Shown here one piece after another: positions 10,550-19,892 of a stretch of DNA of 64,000 nt. The DNA is from Metellina segmentata (lineage: Eukaryota > Arthropoda > Arachnida > Araneae > Tetragnathidae). The stretch's first letter is position 1. Every line of letters starts with the position of its first letter. The translations under genes and the position numbers were made by a program. The notes beneath the pieces were generated by a model that made no database searches, was not told the DNA's origin, and saw only the letters and a program-made list of their open reading frames with translations. The stretch is taken from positions 20,423,828 through 20,487,827 of the forward strand of contig OX375883.1 in assembly GCA_947359465.1 (NCBI GenBank), given 5' to 3'.

Positions 10550-11560
10550 TAAATGTGTTTAATTTGTAAAATTGATTTTATTGGTGCAACTGTTTCTATT
10601 ACTGTGTCAATACTTTTAGTCAAGATTAACAAAAATATTTAATGTTGTATTTAAATAAATTCAGTTTTGTAATGAAATAAAATATAAACTATTTGCAATA
10701 AATTATAAACATTTGTATGAAGTTTAGGAATTCAAGTGAATAATGCCATTTAAAAGAGAACTATTTAACTCTGAGGCTAATTACTTTAATAAAATTTTTA
10801 TGTCGGTATACATAAAATTCTCTAGTTTATTCTGCTTGAAGACAAGTATAAAACATGAGATAATGCTTTTTTTTATTATGTTTCAATTTATTCATTCATA
10901 TATTTAAATAAAAGGAACAATAGAAAAAAATCACAACAATTTGCCCCAATAGTTTAAAAAAATTACATGTTTTTGACTTTTATAAATGGATGAAACTTGA
11001 AACAAAAATTAAACTGAAGTGGGTTAAAATTTTGTGTCATGCATTAAAAAGGCCAAATAAAAATGTTCAATTGTACAGTATCTTTTGTAATTCAGTTAAT
11101 GTACAGAAATGATTAATCTTACAAAAAAAAACTACATGTGTTAAACAAATGGTTAAAAGAAAGTTTTATTTTAAGGAACTATCCATTAATAGAAGAACAC
11201 ATTTTAAATCTATTTTTTATTTAATGTAATAAAATTAATGAGTAAACACTTCTATCATACAGCATGGAAATAATTTAAAGAAAACTGAAGTGCCTGAGAG
11301 AGATAACTCATCAGTTCCTATTTTATTTAACACTGAAGTTAAAAGCTTAATTTTTTTTCTTTTTCTTATTAATATGCCCAAAAACAATTTAAATAAGTTG
11401 TGAGCATAAAAATAATTAAATTTTAACTTTAACCCACTCATTGCGAATAAACGCAAAAAAGTGTAGCGTCAATTACGATATAAAAAATTTTGATACCTTA
11501 ACACTGTTGCCAAAAGAAAGAGCGAGGAGGAAATGTGGGAAACCAATGCCAGAAACCTCC
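10550..11560. other. AT-rich arm interior, no gene
   Basis: Non-coding AT-rich DNA conserved at about 98 percent with the right arm by eye. I see no coding or structural RNA signal. Confidence 0.4.
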
Positions 11561-11590
11561 AGTAACCTCCTTGGAGACGATTCTGGTTGA

Positions 11591-11649
11591 AAAATGGCTG
11601 CCGCGCATGCGCATTGGGCCCCTCGTCGTCACTCTGATTATATAGACAC
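11591..11649 (-). promoter_or_regulatory. Promoter-like cluster: YY1-like, NRF1-like and TATA-like motifs
   Basis: Plus-strand AAAATGGCTGCC (11,591-11,602) matches a YY1-type core. It directly abuts the palindrome GCGCATGCGC (11,603-11,612), the NRF1 consensus, and a TATATAAT-type box lies at 11,636-11,646 on the minus strand. This GC-rich island stands out against AT-rich surroundings. The TATA-like box is part of the terminal repeat, so if used, transcription would run inward on the minus strand. In the right arm NRF1 is kept (62,151-62,160) but the YY1 core is mutated. Confidence 0.45.
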
Positions 11650-11704
11650 TCTAGTGAACAAAGCATACAAACTAGAAATTAAAAAGTTGGTTGATGTAAG
11701 GTAA

Positions 11705-12005
11705 GGTAATTTTAATTAACGTCGTACTAGAGCAATACAGCGGGCTTTTAACAAAGGTCCGGGATCAATCTCCTAAGGAAAAGATTCGTGGACTACACCA
11801 AGTCATTTTGAGCCATTGTAACACCTGAGCTGGCACTCCACTCTCCAAACCCACACCAACCCAGCGTGAGGACCAAGTCAGATTTAAGGGGCATAAACCG
11901 GCTCTACACCATACGCTTACAAGCATCTATGCACTGACCCGGATTCGAACCAAGAACCTTCCGATCTAGAGGCTAATACCTTAACCAACAGACCGGTTGG
12001 TCGGC
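11705..12005 (-). repeat. tRNA-derived SINE, full length, minus strand
   Basis: The tail (TTAACGTCGTACTAGAGCAA), body (GATTTAAGGGGCATAAACCG) and tRNA-like head with B box (GGATTCGAACC on the plus strand) are all present. It is shared with the right arm (61,758-62,066), so it predates the duplication. Confidence 0.88.
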
Positions 12006-12717
12006 AAATTTGACTGAGAGAATGTGAGAAATAATATGGAACTTAGTAACAGAGCAAGCATGTGCAACATCCTCTGATGGAAAAAAAAATGTGCACTTGG
12101 AAAAGATTGAGTGAAACAGTTTGTGAAATCCGTTTGGACTCTTTTTTTAGCATAAAATTGTCAGGTAAATCCATCTTCATCTGGAAGGTTTCATTTCTAC
12201 TCCATTTCACTTTTAAACGAGTCACCAGTGTTAATTCTTCGAGAAGTAACTATGGGATGGTTATTGTTTATTAATTGATGTTGTATGTCCCATGTGTTCC
12301 ACAGCATGATCTAATATGACCCTCCAAAAAAATAAAGGCAGCCAAATTTGCGTATTTTGAGTAGACTTTTTATCTTGCTTTGTAAACAGACATGTTCTAA
12401 CTGAATAGCAATTGATACTCAATGGATTCAATTCAGTGTTATTGTTTCTTAGCGTTTTGAGGTATCAAATACTTGGACACCATTTACTTTACAACTGATC
12501 TATTGTTATGATTAAGTATTTTTTTCATACCAGACAACTGACTACTCGGTCTTCAGAACTGCAAGGGCCAAACTGAAGAATATTAGATATTAGAGAAAAG
12601 AATGGGAGAGCTGCCGCTACTAATAAGGACAAATACCAATAACCATGAGCTTGCAAACGAATATTCAAGCCCGTTGACTTACTGAACAGCTAGGCAACTA
12701 AATAATCCAAGTGAAAG

Positions 12718-12942
12718 TTGCAAAGAGAGAATATAAGAAAGTCGTTCACATCACATGAGCAATTCCTCTCCCATTGTTTGGGCCACAACCAAACTCAAAT
12801 ATCTACAGATCCCCGACATGAACTCAGAAAACATCAACAGGCTGAATCGGCTACTCAGATCATTGACATGAAATACTTAAAAGTTTCGAAACGTTGGAGT
12901 GCCTTGGAGGCAGGTTCTCCAACAAGAGAAGAGTCAATTTAA
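12718..12942 (+). CDS. Unidentified short ORF kept in both arms
   Basis: A 74-codon frame contains STDPRHELRKHQQAE and ends SALEAGSPTREESI. The right-arm copy (60,821-61,024, minus) keeps the same frame and stop with very few residue changes. I recognise no family. The preserved frame may only reflect recent duplication, so coding status is unproven. Confidence 0.2.
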   Translation: MQRENIRKSFTSHEQFLSHCLGHNQTQISTDPRHELRKHQQAESATQIIDMKYLKVSKRWSALEAGSPTREESI

Positions 12943-12949
12943 AGAAGCG

Positions 12950-14310
12950 ATGACACTGGGTCAGAAGAAATGATTAATCTCGCTTTTGGTTTATAAATAT
13001 TAAGTGAGTGTTTAGCGCTGGTGATTTGATTAATTCAAAATGTCTGACATTGTAACTGGAACGCGTTGTTCCATTTCCGTTGTATCGCTCTTTTTTGAAG
13101 AACGTACGAATCTTGTTTCATAAAAAGCATCAAAGGCAGGTAAAAACTTCTACCGGATGAAATGGTGTGATAACAGTTAGAAATGGTCGCGTAAAGCGAG
13201 AACAAGATCTTTGGGTTTCGCCACTACCAACATTAATTCTAACATTCTATATACAGTTTTATAGATATGTATAACATTAGATACATTAAGGGAAAGAATG
13301 GTTTGGGCAGAGGTTACCGAGAGTGTCCTCGTTCTCTCAGATGTAAATCGTGCCACCTGTTAATGCAATTTTAAATGATCTCAAGTGGCTTGAGACTTGG
13401 CAGATTGTACTATAAGTGTAACGTCAGATGAAGAGGGCTTATGTCAAGTGCCCAGAACTTTATGACCGATGAAATGTCAAATGTTGAAAATAGCTTTCTT
13501 TGAAAGAAAAAAGAGAATATTCCACATAAAATATTGAGATTCTTCCAACGAAGAAAAGATGGTGTTACTAATGAATGAATTCACATTAGTAACAATTCTA
13601 ACTCATAGTTCTATTTACCCAGTTTTTCTTATCGTTTGAAGAGATTGGGGTTTTAATGGAGCATTTGGGCCGAAATTTCTCTTATAACCAGTCCAAAAGT
13701 CTTTCATATAGCTTTTATTTTTAGTTTTAGAGATTTATTGTTATTGAACCTGGAAGTCGAGAAGGTAAGAAATGAAGATGGCTAAGAAAAAATGCAATGT
13801 GAAAAATGACTTGTTCGTGAACCTGTAACTTGGAAGTCGAGTAGGTAGGAAATGCAGATGCCTAAGAAGGAATGCAAAGACGAAGGCAACAAGATGCAAG
13901 TGGATTGACAGTGGCAACACACGAAAACTAGTATCGGACTGACAATTAAAGCAAAAACGCAGAATTGTTTTTTAAATAATTGACGGCATCGTAAAATTAA
14001 AGTTGGTTACTGGTAAACAACGAAAATAATGTAACAAAATTTCGAGGGCGTAGGGAAACATATTATTGCGGACACAATATTTTGTGGCAAAGTCGCAAAA
14101 ATATAACACAAATTGACTTTTGCTCAAGTACATAAAAATATACAAGAGTTTTTATATAGATTTATAGAGTATATAGAGTTAAAACAAAGTGATAATATTT
14201 ATAGATGTTGGACAAAATAATATGAACACTTGTGAAAAAATAGCACTCGAAAGAAACCTCTCGTATACTCCTGTCCTCTAGCGGTGAAGGATGTCACCTA
14301 GCGGATGAGA
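12950..14310. other. Arm interior without recognised gene
   Basis: AT-rich DNA shared with the right arm. Near 13,490-13,540 a short stretch resembles the repeat family at 25,590, 36,200 and 39,340. Nothing else is supported. Confidence 0.4.
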
Positions 14311-14323
14311 AAGGACACATAAG

Positions 14324-15433
14324 TAGAGATTGTAATCCGATCCGGAGAATCCGGCATCATTTAGCTACCTACCGGATCCGGCAACATCTATCGGATCCGG
14401 GCCGGATCCAATAAACCCGAATTTTTTTTTAATTAAAAATTCGATTATTCTAACCCAACTTTAAAGTCGTAAAATCGTTTATTAAGCAATCGATTGTGAA
14501 TGAATCGATTTTATATATTTCAATCATCAGTTTGGAGAATTCTAGCAAAAACAAAAAATTAAATTATCAATAATATTTTTGTAATAAAGAGGAATTAGAA
14601 AAGCAAATTCTGCAAGAAAATAAAGACTATTGCAAAAAGATAAACTTTAGAAAATAAACACATTTTGAGGAAATAACGAAGAAAGAAATGACTTCATATA
14701 TATGAAATGGAGTCGAAGGAAAATATTAGTTTCTTATGTACGACTACTTAATGACACGGTTAAACCAACTAGTGTTGAAGCTGAAAGGGCCTTTTCTAGA
14801 CCGCTGGTTATATTTGCGTTAATAGTTAATTAGTTCATTGAGAAGTAGGTTGGGTGATGACACAATTAATACGATGTGTTTAATTAGATGGTTCTTTCAA
14901 ACTCAATAGTGATTTTCATTACTATATAACTTCGATTTAAGCAATTAAGAAGAATTAAGAGTTCCCTTGTTTGTTATGCTGACCAAATACTGCCAAAGGT
15001 TAGATTTTTGTGTTAGTATGAGGCAAGGTTAGATACAATTTATATGTCTTTTACTCAACGATATTAGAAATGGAGACTACTTAATTTTAGATAAATTGAA
15101 AACTACTACGTATAAAACATGCTGATGTTTTTTGGGATGGGAACTAGTTATACTGATCATAATCAATCGTTTAATACTTACTACTAGCAGTACTAGTATT
15201 TACTATAATTAATTGTTGGTGACTGATTTCCTACCTATGGATAATTAATAATAAAGTTGATTCTCTAATGCTAAAATAAACGTTCTGTTCGTCAATTTGG
15301 AATATTATCCTTTTTACCTACTTTCACTCAGACGATTTTGGAAAAATAGATACTGGTTAGATAGACTTATTAACAAAATTCCAATACGGCCGGATCCGAC
15401 CGGATTGAAAATCGTGCCGGATTGCACTACCTT
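14324..15433 (+). mobile_element. hAT element, internally decayed, with 8-bp target duplication
   Basis: The left end TAGAGATTGTAATCCG and the reverse complement of the right end (AAGGTAGTGCAATCCG) are related imperfect terminal repeats. Both subterminal regions are rich in CCGGATCCGG-type words. The 8-bp duplication CACATAAG flanks it at 14,316-14,323 and 15,434-15,441, the TSD length typical of hAT. A hAT C-terminal dimerisation relic lies inside at 14,738-14,909. The same element with the same duplication is in the right arm (58,285-59,393). Confidence 0.88.
14738..14909 (+). pseudogene. hAT transposase C-terminal dimerisation relic
   Basis: The plus strand reads PTSVEAERAFSRPLVIF, then after a frameshift LRSRLGDDTINTMCLIRWFF and a TAG stop. 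The block TSVEAERAFS and the following RSRL-DDTINTMCL pattern are the hallmark of the hAT dimerisation domain, the C-terminal end of the transposase. Upstream catalytic regions (DDE and BED finger) are not recognisable inside the 1.1-kb element, so the copy is nonautonomous. Confidence 0.85.
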
Positions 15434-15888
15434 CACATAAGTCTGCTACTAGCAGTAATAGAAGTCGGATGTGAAATATATTTCTGTGTTAAAATTGCGT
15501 TATGGCTGACCTCTGATTTCAAAAGAGGAGTGATTGTTGGGGCCCGTCTTGCTTTAGCCTCAGTTACGGTAACGGTTAACCCTTCTAGGTCTTGGGAGAA
15601 GTACAGTGTCGACTGTAATCTCAGCATATTTGAAGTAGGGGAAAACATCATCTAAAAAGGTCGAAAATCGAAGTTGAATAACAGAAACAAAAGGGTTTTG
15701 AAGTGGATTGTGGCAAAAAAACACGACAACAGTATACCAGATAATATCTGAAATGAACACACATCTACAGGAAGCAGTTTATCAAAAACTATCCGGCGTG
15801 AACTGCATATGGAAAATATTCATGGTAGAGCGGCTATTCCAAAACCATTGATTGTACCATGCAATGCCTTGAAGAGACGATATTCGTC

Positions 15889-18800
15889 TGTTGCTCTTCA
15901 ACCACTGCACCTGTTATATTAATGACCTTCCTAGTTATGAATAGAAAAAGAATGGGGAAAACTTTCTCACATTCTGTTTGAGTTATTAAGCTTTGATTAA
16001 AATAAAAATTACTCCGTGTTAAAATTGTAGGTCATTTTCTCAGAAAAGAGATGGGATACTTATCTTGGCAATGTTTCACTTAAAAAGGGTTTTAACTAAT
16101 TTAGAAGCATGATGCAGGTTTAATTTATTTTTCAAAAGGGCTATTCAAAATTATTTTCTCGTCTAAAATTTTCATGTTCTGATCAGGACAGATGTTTTGA
16201 GTGAGTTACATGTATGGAGATAGCACAAACAAAGTTAACAAGTCTAGCTGACTCGTAGTTCTGGATAAGCTTGGAATACAAATCTGACCAAAGCCAATAT
16301 TGCAATAATCAGATTGTATAGCTACAGAAAATTTTATGACTTTTGATATTTCCCAACCAAAAATTGGCTTACAATTTCTTCAGTTGTAATGCAGGATATT
16401 TACATAGGATATCATTTTGTTTAGGAATAACTTTTAAATAAAACATTTCTGATTTCAGTGTGTACTTAATTAACGACAATATTCATGGAATATGATATCT
16501 GTGAAATGATTGCCAGCACTATACATTTAGTCTTTCGACCACATGATTTTTCAGACCATTTTCCTCTAACGCTTTTACTCGAAGCTTTATTTAGTAAGCT
16601 GATTTAGGATGGTGAGTGTGAAGCTTCAGCATGTTTTAGAAAAATATTTAATCAAAATGCATTATCTACACGACGGAGACTTCTATAAATTGTAAAATTA
16701 CTTTGGGTTGCATCATGTGCCTTCAAAATAAATATGTGTAAAAAAATATTTTTGAAACACTGTTCTCTGCAAGATATGAAAAAGTCTGACCGACTTCTTA
16801 CAGAAAGTTCTCAAGAAAACATTAACTCTGTATGCTAGTGTTATTGAAAATCGAGGGTCCTTTGCTGACATTACAGACAAGTAGGCTTACAGTTGGCTTA
16901 CTTCAAACACAATATGGGAAATTTTTTTTTTCATTCAAGCTCTAAATGGCCTTCTTTATGCATGCAGTAATTTGGTCTATATTATGTTCCATAAATGAGT
17001 ATAATTAGTTCAGTTCTAAAGTTCAATTTAAATTATATCCCAAATCAGTTCAATCCGGAAAAATTACACTAAGATACCAATACTAATTTATTTTTCTGTT
17101 GGTATAATTATGCAAGAATCGATTAGCAACTTTTTGCAAGGCAAAACTAAACAACAAATGAGCATTAATGGATTTGTTCAAATTTATGTATTTCAAATCC
17201 TAAATTTATTATCTTAAAAATTTAATTTAAAAAAAATTAAAGGAACTATTTTATTTTGTAAAAAATTGAGCAGTTTCAAATAACTAAACATTTAGATGAT
17301 AACTCTAACTGATTTGGAATAACACCTGCCTCAAGAAATAAAAAAAAAAATAAAAAAAAACATAAAAACACATTTAGATATTACAAAAACATAAATGAGA
17401 GTATCCCAAATGGACAGTTAGAAATCTGATGGATGAGGAACCTCAAAATATAAAGTGTGCACATCAGTACAATAAAAATGAGATCATAAACACGTCTTTT
17501 CGTTTCAACTTAATGTACACCTAATTCTGTTTGGACCAGCACAAGTCTCATCTAGTGTGGATGTTCCACCAGTTTTTCCAACAAATTCAGTTATTAATTG
17601 TTGTGTTCGTGTTTTGGTTAGGCCGCTACAGAATTCTCTGTAAGAGGCTGTCAAGAACTTTATTTCTCGTTGAAATTTCCCTCATTATGGTAATGTTTGA
17701 CAAAATGATTACCGAATTTTCTGGTCAGATCCAGACATTCTTTTATTAAACCTGTATTATAACAAGATCATATTATTCATTATCACTACATTCTGTGGGA
17801 TTGGGAGTCTCAAAGACAACCTCTTCTAATATTTCATCTTCGCTTACGGCTTTGTCGACTGATTCATGAATATCTTCAAAGGATAGATCACTGAATCCTT
17901 CTCCAGTTGTGTGCTGTTATAATGATGTTGGGAATACAGTCGTGTTAGGAACCAAATAGAATAAGAACGTTGATGATACATAAATGTACACATTGGTAAA
18001 TGAAAGCACGCGTTCCAAAACGCATATGTAATCTATTATGTAATCTATTTGTGTGTATAATATAACTGACTAGCCACTGCGTGGCCAGCACGGCATTGCC
18101 CGGGACAGTTCTTTTCGTGGGGTCAGGTGTGACCCCTGCTTGCTAACCCCCGGTGATTACTCTGAATTCCCATTTGGTTTGCTAACTAATGATACTACTA
18201 TGCCACAAATAGAAAAAAAAATTCTTAAGATTGGAGCAACTAAATTCTTTGAAATTGGCTAGGCCCGCTCTTGTTAAATCAAAATAACTCGCGTAAATAG
18301 AGAATGAAATATTTATTTTGAACTAGAGGATAAAAAGTTTGTGCCAAATAGAATTAGGTGTGCGTACACAAAAAGGAAATGTCTGACACAAAAAATAAAT
18401 ACACTCTCGACAGGTAAATACATTCAAGAGTTCAACAGACAGCCCTGATAACTATCTGACTCTTTATAGCCTTTTAATGCAATGTGAGCACAAGTAAATT
18501 TGCATACTGTTATCAGATGACTTCAGTGTATGGAATTTATTCAATGAAACTAATAATTCAGTTAATTAATAATACGAAGGTTTTGTAACAGGCATATGAT
18601 GGATCAATATAATCAAAGATTTTGCAAATGAAAGCACACACAAAAAAATAGCTGCAGGGGTAAGAAAAAAGCATGTATTTCTAATTTGATCTAGCACTCT
18701 ATGGAACTAAAGGGGTCGCACTGGCCCCAGCACTTTTCTAGGTATAATTCTTGAGTAAATATATTTAGAGAATATTCACCTATCATATGAAAAAGAAAGA

Positions 18801-18900
18801 TTCAGTATTACCCATTGGATTTATAGTCACATCGAATGTTTAAAAAAAAACCACGCTAACGAACATGCTTGTGAGTGACACTTGATATTCAAAGGACCAA
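15889..18900 (-). repeat. Composite repeat, left copy
   Basis: This 3-kb unit also occurs at 41,320-45,430 and 54,947-57,824, both in plus orientation. Reading on the minus strand from 18,900 it holds a region shared only with the central copy (18,540-18,900) and a Tc1-like 5' end (about 18,420-18,535). Next come a GC-richer block near 18,070-18,170 (GCGTGGCCAGCACGGCATTG), an acidic ORF relic (17,512-17,915) and AT-rich DNA. It ends in a SINE-head stub at 15,889-15,915. Confidence 0.85.
17512..17915 (-). pseudogene. Acidic ORF relic of composite repeat, left copy
   Basis: The frame is the reverse complement of the better-preserved copy at 55,567-55,972 and is described there. The plus-strand 72-codon frame over this interval is its antisense shadow. 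Confidence 0.4.
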
Positions 18901-18950
18901 GAGGGAAACAGAGTTGTTTGGTAAGTATGATCTCTATCGAAAAAGGTTAT

Positions 18951-19032
18951 TGGGAAGAAGGGAGCTAGTGTGGACAATTTGATTAGTTCTGCTATTTGTC
19001 AGTCAGAATCTCACTGCAACTTTTTGCAGAAT
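18951..19032. repeat. Short repeat, inverted partner near 48,895-48,965
   Basis: GAGCTAGTGTGGACAA, CTGCTATTTGTCAGTCA and TTTTTGCAGAATAGCAAC also occur, inverted, near 48,137 and 48,895-48,965. The LINE begins directly after the last block, so the LINE inserted into or next to this repeat. Confidence 0.6.
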
Positions 19033-19035
19033 AGC

Positions 19036-19880
19036 AACTATCGTCCCCATTCCAAAACCCGGAAAATCTGCGGAAGAATGTAAGAGTTACAGACCCATAG
19101 CTCTTACTAGCATTTTGTGCAAAGTAATGGAACGAATTGTGCACTGTAGAGTTATGAAAGAGCTATTGAAGAAAAAGAAAATAGATTTATACCAGACTGC
19201 CTACAGGAAACAACATTTAACAGAAGATCAACTTCTTTACCTATGCCAATCCATCATTGATGATTTACAAGACAAACCACACAAAAAGACCACAATGGTC
19301 TTCCTCGACATGACATCGGCCTTCGACACCGTCTGGAGGGGAAAACTTTAATAAATTTCTCATGAATTGGGAATCCAGGGTAATGCCTTGATCTGGATAT
19401 CTGATTTTCTCAAAAACAGGAAAATCAGGGTGCGCTTTAACGGCGTCTACTCACGTGAAAGAAAGACATGGGGTGGTGTCCCACAGGGATCAGTCCTTAG
19501 CCCCCTCTCCTGTTCCTTATCTATGTCAACAATATTCACCCACACATACACAAAGAAACCAAGGTTGCATGTTATGCAGATAACATCACTATATTTCACA
19601 CAAATGTAAACCTGGAACAATCCGAGAGATCTCTGAGCTGCTCATTAAAGGGAATCCTTGAATGGTCGAACTCCCTGAAACTTAAAATCAATCCACAGAA
19701 AACATCGTACAGTATATTCCCTACGGATAGAGAGCATAGACGTCTCTTCTCATTAAATCTGGTTCTAAATAATCAACCTTTAATGAAGACTGAAAACCCA
19801 GTTTACTTAGGACTCACTCTCGACGCAGAACTACGTTTTTCAGAACATATTAAGAGAAATGTGCCAACAAATCTCTTGAA
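19036..19880 (+). pseudogene. LINE reverse transcriptase, frameshifted
   Basis: RT motifs appear in order over several frames: SYRPIALTSILCK, then FLDMTSAFDTVW (motif A, catalytic Asp) ending in a stop near 19,349. GGVPQGSVLSPL (motif B) follows in the next open stretch, 19,367-19,609, then YADN near 19,577 where the family has YADD. The second catalytic aspartate is therefore replaced by asparagine. Further on, KINPQKTSYSIF and VYLGLTLDAELRFSEH belong to the RT thumb region. Frameshifts near 19,350, 19,520, 19,610 and 19,880 and the YADN change mean this copy is inactive. Confidence 0.85.
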
Positions 19881-19892
19881 AAACTAAAGATC

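Larger units (their letters stand above)
9762..11650. mobile_element. Candidate THAP-bearing DNA transposon derivative
   Basis: The segment starts AGTGTCTATATAATCAG (9,762-9,778) and ends with its exact reverse complement (11,634-11,650). Allowing for a SINE inserted inside the left terminus, the similarity runs on: GAGTGGCGACAAACGGG on the left against GAGTGACGACGAGGGGC on the right, so the terminal repeat is about 30 bp with a few mismatches. CTGGTGAACAA lies just outside the left end (9,748-9,758, three bases away) and CTAGTGAACAA directly outside the right end (11,651-11,661), a possible imperfect target duplication. Inside are THAP-domain pieces and an AATAAA signal at about 10,547. P and Kolobok superfamily transposases carry THAP domains, so a nonautonomous relative is possible. 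No transposase catalytic region is present. Confidence 0.45.
9762..18540 (+). repeat. Left arm of giant inverted repeat
   Basis: This roughly 8.8-kb segment reappears as reverse complement at about 54,947-64,000. Matching landmarks include the 16-base GTGTCTATATAATCAG at 9,763, the THAP exon, the SINE at 11,705, the hAT element at 14,324, and the inner Tc1 end near 18,535. Identity is patchy by eye. There are 6 mismatches in the 101 bases from 9,981, but one mismatch in about 410 bases from 10,267. The right arm is longer because the left arm has lost part of the region near 17,000-17,100. Confidence 0.93.

Noticed and set aside
1545..12005. Functional tRNA genes from several A-box/B-box pairs
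   Set aside because: Acceptor stems do not pair, and each head continues into the same SINE body and tail, so they are SINE heads.
15422..15655. Frame conserved in both arms next to the hAT element
   Set aside because: Both strands are open over the same interval, no family features are seen, and identity between arms is explained by recent duplication.
17531..17749. 72-codon plus-strand frame, also seen inverted at 55,728-55,946
   Set aside because: It is the antisense of the acidic ORF relic, whose sense strand gives a more protein-like and longer reading.
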